In this document: positions 1 through 4,872 of the stretch, piece after piece | Layout: every line of letters begins with the position of its first letter | Numbering within the stretch: position 1 is the stretch's first letter | From: Deltaproteobacteria bacterium | GTDB taxonomy: Bacteria; Desulfobacterota; Binatia; Binatales; Binataceae | Reading direction: 5' to 3' | DNA: 5,492 nucleotides | Assembly: GCA_021799555.1 (NCBI GenBank) | Contig: JAJZAG010000259.1 | Span: 1 to 5,492, forward strand | Notes under the pieces: model-generated | What the model was told of the DNA's origin: nothing | Database searches by the model: none | What the model saw: the letters and a program-made list of their open reading frames with translations, nothing else | Program-made: the position numbers and the translations under genes

Positions 1-321
1 GCGGGACGATAGGACGGCATCCGGGATTTACCTGCAATCCGCGGCGGCTGGGACGATAGCGCAGCGCGCCGCTCCTTCGACTGCGCGACGATTGCAAACC
101 GTTTGCTGGCTGAGCCTCGGCTTCTGGAGTCGGACGGGCCAGTTGCGGAGTGAACAGGTGCTTGCGCTCGTCGCTCCGAATGGCGCTCACCCGGCCTTAG
201 CGCGACCGTCGGCGAGGGCCATGATCCATGCCGCCGCCGCTCTGGCCGGATGCGATCCCCGCGCACCCGTGATACCTTTCGAAGGCATTGTGAGAACTCT
301 CGCTCCGAACCGGAACCCTTG
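1..321. other. Upstream region with an unassigned open frame running in from the left edge
   Basis: I can assign no gene here. On the plus strand one frame is open from base 2 to a TGA at 320-322, about 106 codons. That TGA overlaps the ATG of the next gene (TGATG), a layout typical of translational coupling. The predicted peptide is rich in Ala, Arg and Pro and matches no family I recognise. Its only internal start of any length is a TTG at 92. In GC-rich DNA such an open frame can arise by chance. The 10-base word gggacgatag occurs twice, at 3-12 and 50-59. Either the region is the 3' end of a gene cut by the window edge, or it is plain upstream sequence of the regulator. Confidence 0.25.
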
Positions 322-1005
322 ATGCGGCGCGCAGATCGTCTCTTTCAAGTTATTCAGCATCTCCGCCGGGGCCGCGTGATTACGGCCGAGACGCTTGGCC
401 AGCGCCTCGGTGTCAGCGAACGGACGATCTACCGCTGTATCCGCGATCTTCTGGCGAGCGGTGTGCCCATCGAGGGAGAAGCCGGGGTCGGCTACTCGCT
501 ACGCAAGGGCTACGATTTGCCTCCGCTGATGTTCAGCGAAGACGAGCTGGAAGCGCTGATTTTCGGCGCACGGATCGTGCAGAGCTGGAGCGATTCCGAG
601 ATGGCCCGTTCGGCCGATGACGCGCTCGGTAAAATCGCAGCCGTAATACCGCCGCACCTGCGGCGCCTGCTTGAGGATGCGTCGCTGTGGGCGCCGGCAA
701 GCAAACAGCAACGGACCCTGTCCTTCGACCTCTCGCAACTCCGCAGAGCGGTTCGTTCCCGGCACAAAGTTCGCTTCGCCTACCATGACGAAAAGGGCGC
801 GCAGACCCATCGCATCGTCCGCCCTCTGGCGCTGTGGTTTTACGGTTCAACCTGGCTTGCCGGAGCCTGGTGCGAATTGCGTGACGACTTTCGCTTCTTC
901 CGCCTCGATCGCATGAGTGACGTTGCGTTCATGCCCGAGACCTTCGCACATGAGCCAGGGCGTACCGCGGAGGAATTGCTCAGGCGCGTCCTGGGACGTG
1001 ACTGA
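322..1005 (+). CDS. YafY-type HTH-WYL transcriptional regulator
   Basis: A DNA-binding regulator of 227 residues, the usual length for the YafY group. Residues 1-60 form the winged helix-turn-helix: it opens MRRADRLFQVIQHLRRGR, has the recognition-helix text VSERTIYRCIRDL at 31-43, and ends in the wing with GVPIEGEAGVGYSLRKGY. Residues about 137-200 form the WYL domain, with the strand RPLALWFYGSTWLAGAW at 167-183 and the basic stretch FRFFRLDRM at 190-198; in WYL proteins these arginines are thought to line a ligand pocket. The start at 322 is chosen because family members begin MRRADRLF. An in-frame ATG at 250 would add 24 unrelated residues. The ribosome-binding site is weak (GGAA), and the start overlaps the TGA of an upstream open frame. 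Residue 39 is Cys where relatives I recall carry Asp. Family members often control nearby enzyme genes, so the cupin and transferase genes downstream are possible targets; this is inference. Confidence 0.9.
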   Translation: MRRADRLFQVIQHLRRGRVITAETLGQRLGVSERTIYRCIRDLLASGVPIEGEAGVGYSLRKGYDLPPLMFSEDELEALIFGARIVQSWSDSEMARSADDALGKIAAVIPPHLRRLLEDASLWAPASKQQRTLSFDLSQLRRAVRSRHKVRFAYHDEKGAQTHRIVRPLALWFYGSTWLAGAWCELRDDFRFFRLDRMSDVAFMPETFAHEPGRTAEELLRRVLGRD

Positions 1006-1025
1006 AGCCGCTCAAACCTGCTGCC

Positions 1026-1035
1026 ACAGCGCTGT
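1026..1035. promoter_or_regulatory. Perfect 10-base palindrome, possible operator
   Basis: ACAGCGCTGT is a perfect inverted repeat lying 20 bases after the regulator's stop and 85 bases before the cupin start. Its position suggests a binding site controlling the cupin unit, but ten-base GC-rich palindromes also occur by chance. I see no clear -35/-10 pair beside it. Confidence 0.2.
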
Positions 1036-1120
1036 CAGGAGTAGCGCGCCCACTTGCGGCGTTTGCGGTGTAAGATTTCTCGTGCGCAGTTCTCGCGGCG
1101 GCAATGCGAAGGAGAGAATC

Positions 1121-1414
1121 ATGACCATGCGGCTTTCCCAGCGCGCATTGGAGAGAGATCGGGTGATCGAGCTGGTGTCGGCAGAGGAATCGGCCGGAGA
1201 ACTATTTCGTTTTGAGTACATCGCGCGCACATTCACGCCGGCGCCACGGGAGCACGTTCATACCCAGCAAGAGGAGCGTGTGGAAGTCCTCGAGGGCACG
1301 CTGCGATGCAGGGTAGGCGGAGTTGAGTATAGGCTCAGGCCGCGTGAGACAATCACGATCCCGGCGGGTACGCCTCACGTGGTCTGGAATGACGACCCAG
1401 CGGGCTCTCGCTAA
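1121..1414 (+). CDS. Small cupin-domain protein, apparently cut short by an in-frame stop
   Basis: Encodes 97 residues of a single-domain cupin. Motif 1 is at 44-59: EHVHTQQEERVEVLEG, with His45, His47 and Glu51/Glu52 as likely metal ligands. Motif 2 is at 75-90: RETITIPAGTPHVVWN, with Pro81, Gly83, His86 and Asn90 conserved and Arg75 replacing the usual first glycine. The start at 1121 has a good ribosome-binding site, AGGAG at 1110-1114, six bases upstream; an ATG two codons later fits less well. The protein ends at DDPAGSR, just after motif 2, so the final barrel strands are missing. The same frame continues after the TAA with text that looks like the lost end (see next entry). Small cupins act as metal-dependent enzymes or sugar or ligand binders, and nothing here identifies a substrate. 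The product may not fold, so the gene may be a recent pseudogene; a sequencing error at 1412-1414 is the other simple explanation. Confidence 0.75.
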   Translation: MTMRLSQRALERDRVIELVSAEESAGELFRFEYIARTFTPAPREHVHTQQEERVEVLEGTLRCRVGGVEYRLRPRETITIPAGTPHVVWNDDPAGSR

Positions 1415-1474
1415 ATCGGCGAATACCGCCCAGCGCTAAACGCGCGGGCGATGTTCCGAGGGTATCTGGAATAA
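1415..1474 (+). pseudogene. In-frame remnant of the cupin C-terminus beyond the premature stop
   Basis: Reading on in the cupin frame after the TAA at 1412-1414 gives IGEYRPALNARAMFRGYLE, then a second TAA at 1472-1474. Related single-domain cupins typically carry a V/I-E-F/Y-R-P-A-L segment just after motif 2, so this looks like the true continuation of the barrel. One base change at 1412-1414 would restore a protein of about 117 residues. Even that would be short, since relatives as I recall them continue for several tens of residues, so a 3' deletion may also have occurred. The last codons overlap the putative promoter of the next gene. Confidence 0.5.
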
Positions 1475-1475
1475 T
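1467..1475 (+). promoter_or_regulatory. Extended -10 promoter for the glutathione S-transferase gene
   Basis: The string TGGAATAAT fits an extended -10 element (TGn followed by AATAAT, five of six matches to TATAAT). I see no good -35 at the usual distance, as expected for extended -10 promoters. Transcription would begin near 1482, leaving a leader of about 40 bases with an AAGGAGAGG ribosome-binding site at 1510-1518 before the ATG at 1523. Confidence 0.4.
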
Positions 1476-1496
1476 CGCAAATATCGGTGTTATTCC
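1468..1496. repeat. Perfect inverted repeat over the transferase promoter, operator-like
   Basis: GGAATAA at 1468-1474 and TTATTCC at 1490-1496 are perfect reverse complements separated by 15 bases. The arms start 22 bases apart, about two turns of the helix, which suits a dimeric DNA-binding protein. The left arm covers the -10 element and the right arm covers the predicted transcription start region, so occupancy would block RNA polymerase. The AT-rich arms stand out in otherwise GC-rich DNA. No run of T follows, so it is a poor terminator candidate. Confidence 0.4.
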
Positions 1497-1522
1497 GTTC
1501 GAATCCGCCAAGGAGAGGTTCG

Positions 1523-2170
1523 ATGCCAACACTATATGGAGTCTTGGGTTCTCCGTTCGTGAGAAAAGCGGTGGTCGCGTTGACAGAAAAAGGGGTTCCG
1601 TATGATCACGAGCCCCTCGCCCCGTTTGGTGCCAGTCCCGAGTATCGCAAGATCAGCCCGCTCGGGAAAATTCCCGCGTTTCGCGATGGGGATCGGACGC
1701 TGGCCGATTCGTCCGTGATCATCGCGTACCTCGAGCGGACGCATCCGGAGCCGCCCCTCTATCCGAGCGATCCCTACGATTACGCGCGCGCATTATGGTT
1801 CGAGGAGTACGGTGATGGGGGTCTCGCACCCGTGCTCGGCACCAAGATTTTCTTCCCGCGCGTCATCGCACCCCGGTTTTTCAACCAGCAGCCGGACGAG
1901 GTGGCGATCGAGAAAGTGCTCGACGAAGAAGTGCCGCCGATGCTCGATTACCTCGAAAGGGAAATCGGCGGCAAACAATTCCTGGTTGGAAATCGCTTCA
2001 CGGTCGCTGATATCGGCGTCGCGACGATTTTCGTTAATTTTCAGTTTGCCGGATGCCAGGTCGATCCGAAGCGATGGCCCAAGCTGGCCGCATACGTAGA
2101 ACGGATACACAACCGCCCAAGCTTCAAAGCGGTAATCGATCAGGAGAAAGCGATCTTCCAGTCGAATTAA
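1523..2170 (+). CDS. Glutathione S-transferase family protein
   Basis: A cytosolic transferase of 215 residues, full length for the family. The N-terminal thioredoxin fold covers residues 1-75: GSPFVRK at 9-15 places Ser10 where the glutathione-activating residue usually lies, KIPAF has the cis-proline Pro51, and ADSSVIIAYLE at 61-71 carries the acidic-Ser pair that holds the glutamyl part of glutathione. The all-helical C-terminal domain follows from about residue 85 and includes the N-capping box FTVADIGVA at 159-167, with Thr160 and Asp163. Family members conjugate glutathione to electrophiles, reduce peroxides or isomerise aromatic-pathway intermediates; the substrate pocket cannot be read here. 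The start at 1523 has AGGAG seven bases upstream; an earlier GTG at 1487 would add 12 unrelated residues and fall within the inverted repeat. The gene probably has its own regulated promoter at 1467-1475. The WYL regulator 500 bases upstream is a candidate controller. Confidence 0.92.
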   Translation: MPTLYGVLGSPFVRKAVVALTEKGVPYDHEPLAPFGASPEYRKISPLGKIPAFRDGDRTLADSSVIIAYLERTHPEPPLYPSDPYDYARALWFEEYGDGGLAPVLGTKIFFPRVIAPRFFNQQPDEVAIEKVLDEEVPPMLDYLEREIGGKQFLVGNRFTVADIGVATIFVNFQFAGCQVDPKRWPKLAAYVERIHNRPSFKAVIDQEKAIFQSN

Positions 2171-2280
2171 ATCAGGCGCTCAAGCGATCCATCGATCGTC
2201 GGCGCCGCAGGTCTCGACCCTCGACTTTATTACCTTTACCTGTGCCACCTAAAGTGTAAGCTTGCGCGACTGCGACCGGG

Positions 2281-2349
2281 GCTGGCGAACCGCCCAGGCG
2301 AGCCCGCGCTCGCCGAGCGGCTGCGATGACGTTGGGCGCAATCGCCAGC
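2281..2349. other. Nested GC-rich stems between converging genes
   Basis: The 197-base gap 2171-2367 lies between the 3' ends of the transferase (plus) and the first lipoprotein gene (minus). It holds no gene but contains nested inverted repeats. Outer arms are GCTGGCGA at 2281-2288 and TCGCCAGC at 2342-2349. Inside, CCGC at 2290-2293 pairs with GCGG at 2317-2320, and GGCGAGC at 2297-2303 pairs with GCTCGCC at 2308-2314 around a four-base loop. It may terminate or insulate transcription from both sides, but neither strand has the run of T expected of an intrinsic terminator. In GC-rich DNA some of this pairing is expected by chance. Confidence 0.3.
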
Positions 2350-2367
2350 TTCGGCGCGGGCGCGGGC

Positions 2368-2697
2368 TTACAATCTACGGCGGGCGGGATGGTAACGGAG
2401 AGCGGCGATTAGGGCGCCACTGCCTTGCATGAGATGGCCGAAACCGCCAGCTACTTGGGCGGTAGTTCGCCACGCCTGATTGCTCTGGTTGGCGAGATGG
2501 TTCTCAAGCTGCATTTTTTGCTGTGGCGACAGCGAGTTATAGCCGCCTTCATAATAGAGCGGCGCATAGTTCTCGGCGGCCGTCTGTGGGTAGTACGCGG
2601 TGCATCCGCCAACTCCGGTGAGCATCGCAAGCCCGAGCGCAAGCGCCGCCCACCGAGTCCAGCGGGGTTTCTGATCGGGTCTAAGTTCCGGTTTCAT
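2368..2697 (-). CDS. Small putative lipoprotein, first of a tandem paralogous pair
   Basis: A protein of 109 residues with a basic N-terminus, a hydrophobic stretch WAALALGLAMLTGVGGC at 16-32, and a lipobox ending at Cys32. Thr follows the cysteine instead of Asp, so by the Lol sorting rule it would go to the outer membrane, facing the periplasm. The mature part is about 78 residues: a Tyr-rich linker (YAPLYYEGGYNS at 44-55), the core LSPQQKMQLENHLANQSNQA at 56-75 running into WRTTAQVAGG, and a basic tail ending RRRL. The start at 2697 is chosen because GGAGG at 2705-2709 is seven bases away; an ATG two codons upstream (2703) would leave a gap of one base. The neighbour starting 46 bases upstream encodes a paralogue with the same core, so the two are probably co-transcribed. 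I do not recognise the family and assign no function. Confidence 0.75.
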   Translation of the reverse strand: MKPELRPDQKPRWTRWAALALGLAMLTGVGGCTAYYPQTAAENYAPLYYEGGYNSLSPQQKMQLENHLANQSNQAWRTTAQVAGGFGHLMQGSGALIAALRYHPARRRL

Positions 2698-2704
2698 CGC
2701 CATG

Positions 2705-2710
2705 CCTCCC
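2705..2710 (-). promoter_or_regulatory. Ribosome-binding site that decides the first lipoprotein start
   Basis: GGGAGG on the minus strand lies seven bases before the ATG at 2697 but only one base before the in-frame ATG at 2703. The spacing favours the inner ATG as the true start. Confidence 0.55.
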
Positions 2711-2743
2711 GCGATGAATAGACGGCGAGTGGAGCAAGTCCAC

Positions 2744-3082
2744 CTACCGCTTGACCGCCCAAAGCAAGAATGCCGTTCCCTGCGTCAGGGAGCCGGCTCC
2801 GTTCGCCACCGACGCGGTCGTACGCCAAGCGGCGTTGCTCTCGTTGGAAAGATGGTCTTCAAGCTGCATTTTCTGCTGTGGGCTTAACTGGCTGTACTGC
2901 TCGCCGTCGTAATAGGTTGGCGCGGCCTGTTCGGCGGCGCCCTGCGGATTGAATGCGGCGCATCCGGCGAACGACAGGATCACAGCGACGCCGAGCAGAA
3001 AAACCAGGACCGTGGGCCATCGCATCTGAAGCGTGCCCACCCCTGATACGCTGGACTTTGGAGATTCCCCGATGGTGGCCAT
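2744..3082 (-). CDS. Small putative lipoprotein, second of the tandem paralogous pair
   Basis: A protein of 112 residues. A 19-residue polar N-terminus precedes the hydrophobic segment PTVLVFLLGVAVILSFAGC, which ends at lipobox Cys41. Phe at -3 is unusual, but Ala-Gly-Cys is standard. Ala follows the cysteine, so outer-membrane sorting is expected. The mature part has YYDGEQYSQ, the core LSPQQKMQLEDHLSNESNAA at 66-85 running into WRTTASVANG, and a short hydrophobic end, AFLLWAVKR. It aligns with the downstream neighbour over the whole mature part, and the two genes still match at 39 of 45 bases by eye (2482-2526 against 2837-2881), so the pair is a tandem duplication. The start at 3082 is preferred because GAGGAG lies ten bases upstream. 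Alternatives are an ATG at 3025, which leaves only a two-residue basic leader before the signal, and an ATG at 3247 (AAGGA eleven bases upstream), which would bury the signal deep in a longer protein. The function is unknown. Confidence 0.7.
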   Translation of the reverse strand: MATIGESPKSSVSGVGTLQMRWPTVLVFLLGVAVILSFAGCAAFNPQGAAEQAAPTYYDGEQYSQLSPQQKMQLEDHLSNESNAAWRTTASVANGAGSLTQGTAFLLWAVKR

Positions 3083-3092
3083 TGTCGTGCGG

Positions 3093-3098
3093 CTCCTC
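3093..3098 (-). promoter_or_regulatory. Ribosome-binding site favouring the 3082 start of the second lipoprotein
   Basis: GAGGAG on the minus strand sits ten bases before the ATG at 3082. The ATG at 3025 has no comparable purine-rich site. The choice is not certain, because the ATG at 3247 also has AAGGA eleven bases upstream. Confidence 0.35.
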
Positions 3099-3247
3099 GT
3101 GGCGGGATTTGACCTTCCGCCGAAATTAAGAGCGACGATCGTGCCATCGCGCCTTAGAGCGCCGGGCCTTGCGGTGGTTGAGGAATTTGCGGCGCGGATT
3201 AACGCCTTTTCATAATTGGCCCATGAACGTTGTGGCTCGATTTGCAT

Positions 3248-3260
3248 GATCGTCACGATC
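3248..3260. promoter_or_regulatory. Perfect split palindrome in the lipoprotein leader, possible operator
   Basis: GATCGT at 3248-3253 and ACGATC at 3255-3260 are perfect reverse complements around one central base. The site lies just downstream of the promoter candidate at 3279-3307, where a repressor would block elongation or initiation. It also sits directly before the ATG at 3247. Confidence 0.3.
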
Positions 3261-3278
3261 CTTCGACGCAATCGTGCC

Positions 3279-3307
3279 ACTATGTGTTTCAAGGAAAATC
3301 GTTACAA
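3279..3307 (-). promoter_or_regulatory. Weak sigma-70-like promoter candidate for the lipoprotein pair
   Basis: On the minus strand TTGTAA (3307-3302) and CATAGT (3284-3279) are separated by 17 bases. Each matches its consensus at four of six positions. It lies in the most AT-rich part of the intergenic region and points toward the lipoprotein genes. Confidence 0.25.
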
Positions 3308-3421
3308 TTCGTTTAGCCCCGCGCGCGCTTCATCAAACGCAATTCGACCCACACGGCATCTGGCCGCTGTCACCGGCGCGACCGTTTCGACTCGGGGCGT
3401 TAATCAGGCTCGAGGACTCGC

Positions 3422-3670
3422 TCAGCGTTGCATCGCCTGGAAAATGATCGGGCCAGCCTCGGCCATTATCTCGCCAAGGATTTCGGACAGTGGCTTCGCC
3501 GGCATCGCGAGCTTTTCGGTCAGGTTTGTCATCACCGAGAGGTAGCGTTCTTTCATGTCGGGGCTGATGGATTCGAGGCGCACGGTCTCCATGACTTCGA
3601 CGAAGCGGCGATGGACCTCAAGAATTGCTAAATCGGTCGGGTCGGTAAATTTCTTTGACGAACGCGCCAT
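3422..3670 (-). CDS. Hypothetical 82-residue helical protein
   Basis: I do not recognise this protein. It has no signal peptide, membrane segment or cysteine. After a short basic start (MARSSKKFTDPTD) the sequence suits three or four amphipathic helices: about 13-33 (LAILEVHRRFVEVMETVRLES), 38-55 (DMKERYLSVMTNLTEKLA) and 60-81 (PLSEILGEIMAEAGPIIFQA). This looks like a small cytoplasmic helical bundle, possibly oligomeric. The start at 3670 has GAGGA seven bases upstream, and an extended -10 promoter lies about 40 bases upstream, both supporting a real gene. It begins 91 bases after rodA ends on the same strand, so read-through from the mrdA-rodA operon is also possible. A link to cell-wall elongation would rest only on position. 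Confidence 0.65.
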   Translation of the reverse strand: MARSSKKFTDPTDLAILEVHRRFVEVMETVRLESISPDMKERYLSVMTNLTEKLAMPAKPLSEILGEIMAEAGPIIFQAMQR

Positions 3671-3707
3671 TACGGTATCCTCGCGCTGCGATATGCGGTC
3701 GGTGGGA

Positions 3708-3716
3708 AATATATCA
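3708..3716 (-). promoter_or_regulatory. Extended -10 promoter for the 82-residue orphan gene
   Basis: The minus strand reads TGATATATT: TG, one base, then TATATT (five of six to consensus). No good -35 is visible. Transcription would start near 3701, about 30 bases before the ATG at 3670, and leave room for the GAGGA ribosome-binding site at 3678-3682. It lies in the gap after rodA, so the orphan can be expressed independently of rodA. Confidence 0.45.
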
Positions 3717-3761
3717 CGGGCCGGCTTCCAATCGATGCGCCGATTCTCGTCCCCGCGGGAT

Positions 3762-4868
3762 TCAAAACAAAAAACGCCGCGTATTGATGCTGATCAGCAG
3801 GCCCATCGCGGCCATCATCAGGATTAGCGATGAGCCGCCGTAACTTACCAATGGCAGTGTGATCCCCACGACAGGAAGCATGCCGGTCGCCATCCCGATA
3901 TTTATCGCAACCTGCCAGAAGACAATCGCAACCAGGCCGATCGCGAGCAGGGCGCCAAACCGATCGCGTGCGTGGCGGGCGATCCACGCACCGCGCAGAA
4001 TCAGCGCGGCGTAAAGCGCGAGCAGCGTCAGCGTGCCGACCAGGCCGAATTCCTCGGCGAAAACGGCGAAGAAGAAATCGGTGCTTTGCTCGGGGAGAAA
4101 ATTCAGCCGCGCCTGGGTGCCCTTCAAAAATCCCTTGCCCGTCGGTCCGCCCGCGCCGATCGCGATTTCACTCTGGATAATGTGATAGCCCGAACCCAAC
4201 GGGTCCGCTTGCGGATTGATGAAGCTTACGAGGCGCTGGCGCTGATAGGGTTTCAGGTAGTGCCAGCTAAGCGGCGCTGCACACATCGCGGCGATGAGCA
4301 GCACCATCATCGTGCGCCAGTTCAGTCCGCTGACGAAGACCAGCGTAACGGTGATCAATACGAGGATCAGCCCGGTGCCAAGGTCGGGCTGCTTGAGCAC
4401 TAGCAGGACCGGTGCACCGAGAAGAATCGCAGGGATGATCATCTGGCGCAGACTCCATCCGCCTTGCGGCGGCTCTTCGCGAAAGTACCGCACCATCACG
4501 AATACGACGGCGAGTTTGGCAAACTCGGAGGGTTCGAGATGAAAGAAGCCGAGATTGATCCATCGGCGCGATCCGCCGGTCGAATGCCCGATTACCTGCA
4601 CGGCGATCAGCAGCCCAAGCGCGATCACGTAAATCGGGTAAGCGTATGTCTGTAACGCGCGGTAGTCGAACAGCACCGCCGCAAGCATGATTGCCGCGCC
4701 AACCGCGATCCAGATCATCTGGCGCACGACGAGCGGATCGAGATGCTTGTGCGGACCGCCGTATGATGCGCTCATCACGCTCAGCAGCCCGATCGCCGCC
4801 AACGCGATGACGATCCAGAAGACCGTCCAGTCGAAATGCAGGACGAGGCGGCGATCGATAGTGGGCAC
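3762..4868 (-). CDS. rodA: Rod shape-determining peptidoglycan glycosyltransferase RodA
   Basis: An inner-membrane SEDS-family protein of 368 residues, full length. RodA polymerises lipid II into glycan strands for side-wall growth and works in complex with PBP2. About ten membrane helices can be seen, the first near 14-34 and the last near 339-360. Family motifs present are GSRRWINLGFFHLEPSEFAK at 99-118, KQPDLGTGL at 159-167, GKGFLKGTQARLNFLPE at 244-260, STDFFFAVFAEEFGLVG at 262-278 and GITLPLVSYGGSSL at 335-348. Asp264 in STDFFF matches the essential aspartate of E. coli RodA (Asp262). The start is a GTG at 4868, giving MPTIDRRLVLHFDW like other family members. The mrdA stop lies only four bases upstream and no strong ribosome-binding site is visible, so translation is probably coupled to mrdA. 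FtsW is the paralogous alternative, but the PBP2 neighbour and the motif text favour RodA. Confidence 0.96.
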   Translation of the reverse strand: MPTIDRRLVLHFDWTVFWIVIALAAIGLLSVMSASYGGPHKHLDPLVVRQMIWIAVGAAIMLAAVLFDYRALQTYAYPIYVIALGLLIAVQVIGHSTGGSRRWINLGFFHLEPSEFAKLAVVFVMVRYFREEPPQGGWSLRQMIIPAILLGAPVLLVLKQPDLGTGLILVLITVTLVFVSGLNWRTMMVLLIAAMCAAPLSWHYLKPYQRQRLVSFINPQADPLGSGYHIIQSEIAIGAGGPTGKGFLKGTQARLNFLPEQSTDFFFAVFAEEFGLVGTLTLLALYAALILRGAWIARHARDRFGALLAIGLVAIVFWQVAINIGMATGMLPVVGITLPLVSYGGSSLILMMAAMGLLISINTRRFLF

Positions 4869-4872
4869 AGGC

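Larger units (their letters stand above)
3083..3421. other. Intergenic region between the orphan gene and the lipoprotein pair
   Basis: This 339-base stretch holds no gene I can support. Open frames on both strands lack family resemblance; the minus one is only an upstream extension of the lipoprotein frame, reaching a TTG at 3292. The area around 3200-3310 is more AT-rich than its surroundings and holds a weak promoter candidate and a split palindrome, listed separately. If transcription starts there, the lipoprotein mRNA has a leader of nearly 190 bases. I found no T-tailed hairpin after the gene ending at 3422. Confidence 0.5.

Noticed and set aside
250..321. Earlier ATG at 250 for the WYL regulator
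   Set aside because: It adds 24 residues unlike any YafY relative, whereas MRRADRLF at 322 is the usual family start.
1012..1236. Minus-strand open frame across the cupin start
   Set aside because: It lies opposite the real cupin gene and its ribosome-binding site, and the peptide shows no domain.
1412..1414. Programmed stop-codon read-through or recoding in the cupin
   Set aside because: The codon is TAA followed by A, with no visible stem or recoding signal; a nonsense mutation or sequence error is simpler.
1487..1522. GTG start at 1487 for the transferase
   Set aside because: It adds 12 residues before the conserved MPTLYG start and lies inside the inverted repeat; the strong AAGGAGAGG sits before 1523.
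2425..2721. Plus-strand open frame opposite the first lipoprotein
   Set aside because: The minus frame has a signal peptide, a lipobox and a paralogue; the plus frame is a shadow without domain features.
3216..3545. Plus-strand 109-residue open frame
   Set aside because: It overlaps the minus-strand orphan gene and the leader palindrome, lacks a ribosome-binding site and has no recognisable features.
3752..3759. CCCGCGGG palindrome just after rodA as a terminator
   Set aside because: It has no loop to form a useful hairpin and no T-run follows in either direction.
3972..4403. Plus-strand open frame of 143 codons inside rodA
   Set aside because: It is antisense to unmistakable RodA motifs and has Arg/Gln-rich content typical of shadow frames.
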